In this document: positions 15,532 to 22,287 of the stretch, in pieces
Layout: each line of letters opens with the position of its first letter
Numbering within the stretch: position 1 is the first letter of the stretch
Origin: CAYYYA01 sp964517065
Lineage (GTDB): Bacteria; Patescibacteriota; Patescibacteriia; UBA1558; 2-01-FULL-52-15
Assembly (NCBI GenBank): GCA_964517065.1
Contig: CAZFBK010000004.1
Coordinates: 1-63,894 of the forward strand
Reading direction: 5' to 3'
DNA: 63,894 bases
Notes under the pieces: model-generated
What the model was told of the DNA's origin: nothing
Databases searched by the model: none
What the model saw: the letters and a program-made list of their open reading frames with translations, nothing else
Made by a program: the position numbers and the translations under genes

Positions 15532-16323
15532 ATGAATTTAAAAAAAATAATGTCAACTGAGGATAATTTTTGTGAAGGTGCGTTGTTATCAAAATCGGGC
15601 CACTACTTACTCGGTATTAACCTGTCTGTTTCAAAGGTGACAAATAAGTTTTCTGACGAACACTCTCATGTATTAGATGAGATTAATGCATTCGACAGAG
15701 CAGAGGTTGAAAACTTCAATATGGGTCAAATTAATATGATTGTAGTTTCATCATTCTCTGGTCCAAAGGGTGCCATTTGGGGGTTTGACTTATGCTCGAC
15801 TCCGCTAATTAAGAATAACTATTCTATAAATTTAAAGAGTATCGATGTTTATGATCTAGATAATCTAATCGATGCACTTAAAAGTCTTTTTGGCACAGTT
15901 AGTAAACCTAGATTTCCTCTACTCCCAGGTTCACACGTTCCTTGCGCCTCTAAGTCAATTTATAGAGAAGGTCCGGGTATTCTTTATTCCGCGCTTGCTC
16001 TTGGTGTGTCTGAAAATAGAAATAATGCCTGTTTACTAATGGAAGATGTAGGAACTCTGAATTTAAAAGACAGTGTTAGAAATCAAGAAATAAAAATTAC
16101 CAGCAGACTTGTAGATAGTGTCGTCGAGATTGGTAAGAATCAAAATTACAAATTTAAGAAAATATTTGTTGGAATGAAAACCATTATATTGCATGAAGGG
16201 GAGACGGGTTGTGCCTTAGTAGCTTGTCCGTATTTCTTGCTTGCAAAGAAAGCGGTGAAAAAAAGTCACAATTTGGCTAATATATCACTTGAAAAGTGGG
16301 AAAACATACAAAGATTTAAATAG
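15532..16323 (+). CDS. Pyruvoyl-dependent histidine decarboxylase homologue
   Basis: This 263-aa protein shows the signature of pyruvoyl histidine decarboxylase (Lactobacillus HdcA type): FDRAEVEN at 54-61, GQINM at 65-69, SSF-x-G at 73-77 and G-F-D at 84-86. In HdcA the proenzyme cleaves itself between the two serines to make the pyruvoyl group; S73-S74 are the equivalents. PGSHVPCASK, LMEDVG and the closing ACPYFLL also match. The catalytic Glu region (MEPGQ in HdcA, from memory) reads LHEGE, so Glu is displaced by one or replaced. It is shorter than HdcA (about 310 aa). The product may be histamine or another amine. It lies between a GNAT gene and the histidine kinase. Confidence 0.75.
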   Translation: MNLKKIMSTEDNFCEGALLSKSGHYLLGINLSVSKVTNKFSDEHSHVLDEINAFDRAEVENFNMGQINMIVVSSFSGPKGAIWGFDLCSTPLIKNNYSINLKSIDVYDLDNLIDALKSLFGTVSKPRFPLLPGSHVPCASKSIYREGPGILYSALALGVSENRNNACLLMEDVGTLNLKDSVRNQEIKITSRLVDSVVEIGKNQNYKFKKIFVGMKTIILHEGETGCALVACPYFLLAKKAVKKSHNLANISLEKWENIQRFK

Positions 16324-16328
16324 ACTAA

Positions 16329-19229
16329 ATGAATTTGATACTATATCTTTTTCCGTTTTTAGCAAATATTGTCCTTAGCTTCATTGTTCTTGCCAGAAAT
16401 AGACATGTAAAAGTAAATTTCTACTTTTTTCTGGTAGCTTCTAATATGGCTTTTTGGATTCTTACGTTATATTTTTTTTACTATGCTCACCGAGATGTAG
16501 TTTTATTACTTGGAAGATTAAATTTTGCCTTTGCTGAATTAATTGCTTATTTTGCCTTCTATTTTGGCTATTACTTTCCAAGAACGACGTTTAAGCTTAG
16601 TAAAATTACTAATGTTTGTTTAATAGTATGGTTATCAATTCTTATATATATTACACTTTTTACCAATTTGATTGATGCGAATGAGATTATTGGCGCTGAT
16701 GGAATTACAACCGAATTTGGTCCTTTATATTTTTTATTTATATTTCATTTTTCGATTTTAACCATCTTTTTTATTAGTTTTTTGATTGCAAAATATAAAA
16801 AGGTTGAAAGATTACAGAAATACCAGTTACGATATTTGGCTACAGGAGGATTGCTTTCTCTGTTGATCATTTCGACGACAAATATTTTACTTCCATTTGC
16901 ATTCGGATTTTATGGTGTTCAGGATTTTGGACCATTGGCTACACTTTTTTTTGTTGGCTCTGTGACATATTCAATTGTTAAATATCGTTTGATGAACATC
17001 AGGCTGATATTGACCAAAAGTATCCTCTACTTCCTCATGATCGCTCTAGTTTCCAGCTTCTTTGTCTTTACAACTTTCTTAACAACCGATGTATTATCTT
17101 TCAGTAAAGGGGGAAACATTGGCTTCAGTTTACTGGCATCATTTATTATCGTTGTTTTCATTGAGCCACTGAAGAAATTGCTGTCAAAATTAACAGACGA
17201 TATTTTCTATAAAGGCAAGATTAACTACGACAAGATCCTAACCAAGCTCGGTCTGATCGTAGCCAAAGAAATTGACCTAGAGATCTTATTGACCCAGATC
17301 AGTCAAGGATTATTGAATGAGTTGAAGCTCAAACGGGTGGATCTGATTCTTCATTTGAAGCAGGATTTTTTCACGCTGAATAGCTCCGGCCTGACCAAAA
17401 GTAATATTGCCCCAGAGGTTATCAGCTATTTGCGTGAAAGCAATGAGATTACCATTCTCGAAGAGCTCCGTCGCAAAGCCTACGACATGCCTGAGGGTAT
17501 CGCTCGCAAACAGTTGGAAACTATTGCTACTGCTTTTGAGACGCTCAAATGGGAGATGGTAGTCCCGATTATTATTGAGAAGGAACTTTCTGCTATCATC
17601 GGCTTAGACAGCAAGCTGTCAGGTGATATTTATAATAAAGACGACGTCAATTTCTTCACTATCCTCGCGCCACAGGTTGCTGTCGCGATCGAGAAATCCA
17701 AAGCCTTCGAAGAAGTAGATCATCTGAAAGAAGACCTCCAAGGCAAAGTAGAGCGACGTACGGCCGAGCTGAAGAAAAAGTCACTTGATCTGGAAGCTCG
17801 CAACAAATTCCTGACAACCACTCAGAACATCAGTAACCTGATCAGCCGTTCTTTGGATATCAATCACATCATTCAGATCATTGCGGATAGTATCGCTTCG
17901 GAGCTTGGTTATGTGGGCGGGTTGCTGAGCTTCGTCGGGCCACAAGGCAAATATCTTTATCCAGCCGCTATTACACGCTCACCGGCAGCAGATAAGGCTC
18001 TCGCACTCTTACCGAAACATCCGAGCGAATACAAAACGTCACTGACAACCAAAGAAAATTTGGGAGCGCAGTGTTTTATATCTGGTAGCGCTATCACCAG
18101 TGATAAGTTGTCTGATTTCATCTGCCCACCCGTACCGAAGGAAGCAGTAGACAAGATTCAGCACATGCTGGGCATTCAGACCGTCGTCGGTGTACCAATC
18201 TATACGGAGAATCAGATAATCGGTGTCATCGATTTCATGCTAGCAGCACCGGAGCAGGAAATCACCCAGTTGGATTATGAAATGATGAAAAACTTAGCTG
18301 ATCAGATCGGTATTGTCTATCGTAACGTTAAGCTGTATCAGGAATTGCAGAATACTAATGCCGAGCTCCAGCAAGCCAATGCCCATTTGAAACAATTAGA
18401 CACCGCCAAGTCGGAGTTTCTTTCTATTGCCTCTCACCAACTACGTACTCCTATTTCCGCGGTCAAAGGGTATCTGTCTATGCTATTAGAAGGCGACTTC
18501 GGCAAGTTGCAGCCGGAGCAGACCAAGATTATCACTGATGTTTTCGAAAGTTCCTCGCGTCTAGCACGTTTAATCAATATTTTCTTAAACGTTTCACGTA
18601 TTGAGTCTGGACGGTTCAAGCTGACTTTAGCTCCGACCGATATGAATACTATTGTCGAGGGTGTAGTGAAAGAATTGCAGCAGCAGGCTAAGATTAAAAA
18701 TTTGAAGCTTATTCTAGAATTACCGAAGAAGCCGGTAATGATCAATGTCGATAGTGATAAGATCCGTGAAGTGGTATTGAATCTGATCGATAATGCCATC
18801 AAGTATACGCAGCAGGGGAGCATCACTATATCGCAGGAGCTCCGACCGAATGAGTTCCATTTCCAGACCAAAGATACCGGTATGGGAATCTTACCCGAAG
18901 AAGTCGGCGGTTTGTTCAAGAAATTCGTCCGCGGTACTGGTGTGGCGCAGGTGAATACCCAAGGCTCTGGTCTGGGATTATATATTGCACAACGGGTAGT
19001 AGGAGAGCATGGTGGTAAGATCTGGGTGGAGAGCGAAGGCGTAGGCAAAGGCAGTACTTTCCAATTCACCTTGCCGTTGGAGCCGATCGTCAAGCCAATC
19101 GCGACAGATCAAATGCAACAACAAGAGCCAGCAGCCGAGGCTAAGATAGAGAAGAAAGCAGAAGAGTCAGTAGTAAAACCTGAGAAAGCCGCCAAACCAG
19201 CCAAACCCAAGTTGATCACGAAAAAATAA
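16329..19229 (+). CDS. 7TM-GAF-GAF sensor histidine kinase
   Basis: This 966-aa membrane kinase has a seven-helix sensor (1-225, HisKA_7TM-like), two more helices (about 228-290), a GAF domain (about 305-455), a coiled coil, a second GAF (about 490-650), HisKA with H703 in SIASHQLRTP, and HATPase_c with NLIDNAIKY near 817, DTGMG near 848 and GSGLGLYIA near 879. The tail is a Lys/Ala/Glu/Pro-rich disordered segment. No response regulator is nearby. The first 660 bases are strongly AT-rich like the 7TM genes at 8.6-10.6 kb; from about 16990 the composition returns to that of the core genes. The gene therefore looks chimeric. Confidence 0.92.
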   Translation: MNLILYLFPFLANIVLSFIVLARNRHVKVNFYFFLVASNMAFWILTLYFFYYAHRDVVLLLGRLNFAFAELIAYFAFYFGYYFPRTTFKLSKITNVCLIVWLSILIYITLFTNLIDANEIIGADGITTEFGPLYFLFIFHFSILTIFFISFLIAKYKKVERLQKYQLRYLATGGLLSLLIISTTNILLPFAFGFYGVQDFGPLATLFFVGSVTYSIVKYRLMNIRLILTKSILYFLMIALVSSFFVFTTFLTTDVLSFSKGGNIGFSLLASFIIVVFIEPLKKLLSKLTDDIFYKGKINYDKILTKLGLIVAKEIDLEILLTQISQGLLNELKLKRVDLILHLKQDFFTLNSSGLTKSNIAPEVISYLRESNEITILEELRRKAYDMPEGIARKQLETIATAFETLKWEMVVPIIIEKELSAIIGLDSKLSGDIYNKDDVNFFTILAPQVAVAIEKSKAFEEVDHLKEDLQGKVERRTAELKKKSLDLEARNKFLTTTQNISNLISRSLDINHIIQIIADSIASELGYVGGLLSFVGPQGKYLYPAAITRSPAADKALALLPKHPSEYKTSLTTKENLGAQCFISGSAITSDKLSDFICPPVPKEAVDKIQHMLGIQTVVGVPIYTENQIIGVIDFMLAAPEQEITQLDYEMMKNLADQIGIVYRNVKLYQELQNTNAELQQANAHLKQLDTAKSEFLSIASHQLRTPISAVKGYLSMLLEGDFGKLQPEQTKIITDVFESSSRLARLINIFLNVSRIESGRFKLTLAPTDMNTIVEGVVKELQQQAKIKNLKLILELPKKPVMINVDSDKIREVVLNLIDNAIKYTQQGSITISQELRPNEFHFQTKDTGMGILPEEVGGLFKKFVRGTGVAQVNTQGSGLGLYIAQRVVGEHGGKIWVESEGVGKGSTFQFTLPLEPIVKPIATDQMQQQEPAAEAKIEKKAEESVVKPEKAAKPAKPKLITKK

Positions 19230-19234
19230 ATCTA

Positions 19235-19273
19235 GACAAAAACCTACTCGTTAAGATCAAGTAGGTTTTTGTC
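19235..19273. terminator. Bidirectional terminator between the histidine kinase and DUF559 gene
   Basis: GACAAAAACCTACT (19235-19248) pairs with AGTAGGTTTTTGTC (19260-19273), with an 11-base loop. The A and T runs sit inside the arms, so it can serve both converging transcripts. It overlaps the DUF559 stop. Confidence 0.8.
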
Positions 19274-19627
19274 ATCTAAATAATAAATAATAGTATCTAG
19301 TACACCTCCTATATTCTCATAGACATCCGTATTAGTAAATCGCAAGACTCTGAGACCAAAATCCTCGATAAATTTCTGACGACGTTCGTCTCGCTCTTCA
19401 GCTCCATCCTGAAAATGACTATCACCGTCGAGTTCAATTACCAACTTAGCCTTAGGACAATAGAAGTCAACTACGTAACGACCAATACCGTGTTGTCTAC
19501 GAAACTTATAGCCAGATAATCTTTTACCTTGAAGGTACGACCAAACAATAACTTCTGCATCCGGCATATCTCTGCGCAAATATTGGCGGAGTTTTTTAAA
19601 TTCTTGTCTATTATAGAGCAGGCTCAT
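19244..19627 (-). CDS. DUF559 (Vsr-like) endonuclease-fold protein
   Basis: This 127-aa protein has the DUF559 pattern: RQYLRRDMPDAEVIVWSYL at the start, GYKFRRQHGIGRYVVDFYCP near 38-57, then LVIELDGDSH near 62-71 and GLRVLRFTNTDV. These are the D...E-x-D active-site elements of restriction-endonuclease-like folds related to Vsr. Length is normal. It converges on the kinase gene. Such genes are common singletons in CPR genomes; no methyltransferase partner is next to it. Confidence 0.88.
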   Translation of the reverse strand: MSLLYNRQEFKKLRQYLRRDMPDAEVIVWSYLQGKRLSGYKFRRQHGIGRYVVDFYCPKAKLVIELDGDSHFQDGAEERDERRQKFIEDFGLRVLRFTNTDVYENIGGVLDTIIYYLDDKNLLDLNE

Positions 19628-19630
19628 AAA

Positions 19631-19720
19631 ACAGGGAGATAGTTAATTAGGACCACCCCAGGTCTTGAGGACCTGCCCCTCCTTTTAAAAGGAGGGGAAC
19701 GGGGTGGTCGATCTCCCTGT
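19631..19720. repeat. Dispersed GGAGGGG hairpin repeat (copy B) with outer arms
   Basis: The core GACCACCCC...GGGGTGGTC (19651-19709) nearly repeats 12191-12249. ACAGGGAGAT (19631-19640) and ATCTCCCTGT (19711-19720) form an outer pair of arms, so the whole unit folds into one long hairpin just after the start side of the DUF559 gene. Confidence 0.75.
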
Positions 19721-19804
19721 TTATTACTTCCACTATGCCAGAGATTAAGATATTTGAAAAGCTTCAAGAGATCTTGATTTTCTGCGTAATTTTGATAAAA
19801 TAAG

Positions 19805-19954
19805 CGTATTAAATAGCCGTCCTTTATCATACAGCCGTCGCATTTGTACTCAAATGTGACTCAAAAATAAAAATAGCTACCTAGTTAGCCAAAAACAAAC
19901 AGCCGTCGGTTTCAAGAGCAGACAGAATAAGAGTGTATAACTAAGTATCTATTT
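19805..19954 (+). repeat. Right copy of ~150-bp AGCCGTC-bearing direct repeat
   Basis: AGCCGTC lies at 19815-19821, 19833-19839 and 19901-19907. The steps of 18 and 68 bp match the left copy (18 and 67 bp). The blocks GTTAGCCAA, AACAGCCGTCGGTTTCAAGAGC and GTGnATAA also match 3431-3578 in order. It ends exactly at the start of the next gene. Confidence 0.65.
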
Positions 19955-20305
19955 ATGACTAAGTATAAAATATCATTATTTCGAGTTAGATCAGAGTATC
20001 GAGAGATAATCTGCGGTCTGGGTATTCACCGAGCTTCATCAATTCGAGAAGCGGTATCGTTACTTGATGCTGATCCCTTGATTCGGGAGACACGAGTGTT
20101 ATTTACGATAGATAACGAATTATTTCTGGGCATGTGGACTCCTGTTGATATTCTCGGTAGGCCGGTATTACTACTACTTGAAGGTTCTCAAGCGAAAGTT
20201 TTGCAACGAGCGTTGGTATCAAGTTCATATTCGTTGGAACGATTGTTACGGGAGGAGTCTGGCAGTATGGGTGTAAGGTGGGAACAGCAGGAAGCGGAGG
20301 GTTAA
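19955..20305 (+). CDS. Small protein of unknown function downstream of the right repeat
   Basis: This 116-aa protein has no signal peptide or membrane segment. The first half alternates strands and charged turns (KISLFRVRSEYREIICGLGI), followed by SIREAVSLLDADPLIRE and a hydrophobic RPVLLLLEGSQAKVLQRAL helix. I do not recognise a family. Its ATG directly follows the right AGCCGTC repeat, in the same position the QueC-like gene has after the left copy, so the two may be controlled alike. Confidence 0.6.
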   Translation: MTKYKISLFRVRSEYREIICGLGIHRASSIREAVSLLDADPLIRETRVLFTIDNELFLGMWTPVDILGRPVLLLLEGSQAKVLQRALVSSSYSLERLLREESGSMGVRWEQQEAEG

Positions 20306-20330
20306 GGTTATTTAAAAAATGACGATTGTG

Positions 20331-20412
20331 CTTGTCTGTTCGCTCCCGGTCTCGCGAGATGGGAGCGATCAGCTAAGCATGGTGTTTAGCTGAAACTCCT
20401 CTTTATGGGGAG
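20331..20412 (+). ncRNA. Structured RNA element A (before glycine-rich peptide)
   Basis: TCGCTCCC (20340-20347) pairs with GGGAGCGA (20361-20368) around GTCTCGCGAGAT. AGCTAA (20371-20376) pairs with TTAGCT (20386-20391) around a GGTGT loop. CTCC (20396-20399) pairs with GGAG (20409-20412). The same series, with different stem bases but the same GTCTCGCGAGAT and GGTGT, occurs at 21896-21985. Stem changes that keep pairing support an RNA structure. Confidence 0.5.
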
Positions 20413-20428
20413 AAAGTGAGTTCTTTGT

Positions 20429-20548
20429 ATGTTGAACATGGGCGGTACCAACTCGGGTGGTCACGGCGGCGGCAATGGTGGTTCCGGCGGTCAGAGCGGT
20501 GGTCACGGTGGTTCCTCGGGTGGCGGCACCGGAACGCGCGGTCAGTAG
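20429..20548 (+). CDS. Glycine-rich 39-aa peptide
   Basis: ATG at 20429 opens a 39-codon frame ending TAG at 20546. After MLNMGGTNSG the peptide is built of GGH, GGN, GGS, GGQ and GGT units and ends TGTRGQ. It has no hydrophobic part and no cysteine. GGGGAG at 20407-20412 is a possible ribosome site but lies 16 bases upstream and inside a hairpin; a start at the inner ATG (20438) is possible. It lies 69 bases before an M16 peptidase gene, so a substrate or RiPP-like precursor role is imaginable (inference). The same GC-rich tract read in another frame gives an Arg/Trp-rich stretch that I consider a shadow. Confidence 0.45.
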   Translation: MLNMGGTNSGGHGGGNGGSGGQSGGHGGSSGGGTGTRGQ

Positions 20549-20556
20549 TACCCCAG

Positions 20557-20605
20557 TTCGTTCATGAACGAAGGCCGGACTTCTTACGAAAGTAAGAAGT
20601 CCGGC
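20557..20605 (+). promoter_or_regulatory. Palindrome and perfect hairpin at the M16 peptidase start
   Basis: TTCGTTCATGAACGAA (20557-20572) is a 16-bp perfect palindrome. GCCGGACTTCTTAC (20574-20587) then pairs with GTAAGAAGTCCGGC (20592-20605) over a GAAA loop, a 14-bp perfect stem. The structure lies 12 bases before the likely start codon at 20618. It has no T run, so it may control translation or processing between the peptide and peptidase genes. Confidence 0.65.
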
Positions 20606-20617
20606 ACAAAGTTATAT

Positions 20618-21892
20618 ATGAGGTTTAACCATAAAATTATCAGCGATACTTTATCATCAGGTGACACGCTTGTTACTATTGTTGCTCCTGAAATTGCTAT
20701 CGCCAGTATTGGTATCTTTTTTGAAGCTGGTGCACGCTTTGATCCTATTGGTAAAGAGGGCTTAGCTCATATGTTCGAACATCTTTTGACCAAGGAAACA
20801 GAGAAATTTCACCATCAAATCGACCGTTTACGTGCTATAGAATCTCTCGGTATCTATGCTAATGCCTTCACAGGGTATGAGACAGCTTTTTATTATCACC
20901 TCCAACCTACAGACCAAATTACACCATCACTAGAGCTTTTATTAGATGGTGTTTTTGGATCAACTGTCAGTGAAGCGATGCTAAACAAAGAACGAGCTAT
21001 TATTTTGGAGGAAGAAAGTCGTAATCGACAAGATCCATTCGCCTATATGTGGAGACTTAGTCATCAAGCATTATGGTCTTCTGATACACTCGGTAGAGAT
21101 TTGATGGGCTCATCAGATAGTCTCAAATCTATTTCGATTGAGGATGTACAGGCATTTAAAAAGAAATATTATGACTCAGCGCCTGTTACGTTCGTCCTCA
21201 TCAGTGACAAGTATTCGGATTTACCCAAAACAATAATTGACCGTTATCGACAGCAGCAGAAAGCTGATGTACATAAAATTCAAAGACGGGTTTCTGTTAT
21301 CAACACTAATCCTACTGCCTTACAGTTCAAAGCAGATCATAGAGACACAGAGTCTGTTACCATCGGTGTTCATTTTAAAACAGCTGAGGCAGAGTCCTTA
21401 GATGTCATAGGGTTGGATTTATTGGTTCATATTTTAGCCAACCATTGGGTTTCAATCTTGAATCAAAAATTACGCCTTGAAAACGATATTACTTATTGGG
21501 TTGAGGGAAGTAGTATATATTATTCTGATAGCGGATCTTTGAGCTTAATGTTTAGTTGCCAGAAAGATAAGTCGAGCCGAGCAATTTCTTTAGTATCACA
21601 GGCGGTTAAGCAACTTCGAGACAGTTTGATTGATGATGAGCTTTTAAATACATACAAACAGGCAATGCTGGGCGATACGCTGCGACGATTTACCAACCCA
21701 TTCGCCTGTTTGGAATGGTATGGTAGCGAAACGTATAAGAAGACGATTCTATCTATCGCCGATTATTGTCATCAGATTGAGAAAATTACAGCTCAGGAAG
21801 TCCAGACAATAGCAATAAAGTATTTGCAAAAAGAATCTAGTGCAGTAACCAGTATTGGACCGACAGATGATACATTGAATTTAGATATCTAG
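20618..21892 (+). CDS. M16-family zinc metallopeptidase
   Basis: This 424-aa peptidase (from ATG 20618) has the inverted zinc motif HMFEH in GLAHMFEHLLTKE near residues 47-59. The downstream third ligand region is NKERAIILEEESRNRQDP. The second half matches the C-terminal M16 domain without a metal site. M16 enzymes include processing peptidases and RiPP/PQQ peptidases (family knowledge). An in-frame ATG at 20564 exists, but it would put the strong 20574-20605 hairpin inside the gene. There is no signal peptide, so it is probably cytoplasmic. Structured RNA elements lie on both sides. Confidence 0.88.
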   Translation: MRFNHKIISDTLSSGDTLVTIVAPEIAIASIGIFFEAGARFDPIGKEGLAHMFEHLLTKETEKFHHQIDRLRAIESLGIYANAFTGYETAFYYHLQPTDQITPSLELLLDGVFGSTVSEAMLNKERAIILEEESRNRQDPFAYMWRLSHQALWSSDTLGRDLMGSSDSLKSISIEDVQAFKKKYYDSAPVTFVLISDKYSDLPKTIIDRYRQQQKADVHKIQRRVSVINTNPTALQFKADHRDTESVTIGVHFKTAEAESLDVIGLDLLVHILANHWVSILNQKLRLENDITYWVEGSSIYYSDSGSLSLMFSCQKDKSSRAISLVSQAVKQLRDSLIDDELLNTYKQAMLGDTLRRFTNPFACLEWYGSETYKKTILSIADYCHQIEKITAQEVQTIAIKYLQKESSAVTSIGPTDDTLNLDI

Positions 21893-21895
21893 TTT

Positions 21896-21985
21896 GTCCT
21901 GCTACTTTGCCCCAGTCTCGCGAGATCGGGGAAAGTAGCTGGACAAGGTGTCGAGCGAAGAGTACATTCTAACCGGAGCAGAATA
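21896..21985 (+). ncRNA. Structured RNA element B (after M16 peptidase)
   Basis: CTACTTTGCCCC (21902-21913) pairs with GGGGAAAGTAG (21928-21938) with one bulge, around GTCTCGCGAGAT. GCTGGACA (21938-21945) pairs with TGTCGAGC (21949-21956), with one mismatch. ATTCT (21965-21969) pairs with AGAAT (21980-21984). The order and the loop bases match element A at 20331-20412, while the stem bases differ. Confidence 0.5.
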
Positions 21986-22007
21986 TGACCGAGTATAAGT
22001 TCCCGTG

Positions 22008-22057
22008 GCCCTATAAGGGCTAGCTAAGGGTAGGGAGCGGAGAAATCTTCTCCCTAC
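22008..22057 (+). terminator. Two stem-loops before the small membrane protein gene
   Basis: GCCCT (22008-22012) pairs with AGGGC (22016-22020). GTAGGGAG (22030-22037) pairs with CTCCCTAC (22050-22057), with an alternative inner GGAGAA/TTCTCC pairing. No T run follows, so termination is uncertain; a leader function for the next gene is equally possible. Confidence 0.35.
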
Positions 22058-22073
22058 ACATAATAAGGTTTAT

Positions 22074-22280
22074 ATGAAAGACGAAACAATAGACAAAATT
22101 CTTGACTGGATACTTAACCACATCATTATGGTGCCATTTATTATCGTTATTTGGTTAATGTTGTTTCATCATTTTTCAGGTTTACCTTCGGCTTTGGTCA
22201 CCTTTGGAGACAAGAAGCCTCCAACCGCCCAATCAGCTCCAGAGCCTTACATCTTCCGAGCTGTAGAGCCTATTAAATAA
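22074..22280 (+). CDS. Single-helix small membrane protein
   Basis: This 68-aa protein has an N-terminal charged segment (MKDETIDKILDW), one transmembrane helix (HIIMVPFIIVIWLMLFHHF, near 16-34) and a Pro/Ala-rich tail. I do not recognise it. It ends 7 bases before the RHS toxin gene, so it is probably in the same transcript. It could be a holin-like or chaperone-like accessory of the toxin, but nothing in the sequence shows this. Confidence 0.55.
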   Translation: MKDETIDKILDWILNHIIMVPFIIVIWLMLFHHFSGLPSALVTFGDKKPPTAQSAPEPYIFRAVEPIK

Positions 22281-22287
22281 ATTAATT

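Noticed and set aside
20415..20606. GTG-started Arg/Trp-rich frame over the glycine-rich peptide
   Set aside because: It is the out-of-frame reading of GGTGGTCACGG-type repeats, and its Arg/Trp content looks like a shadow.
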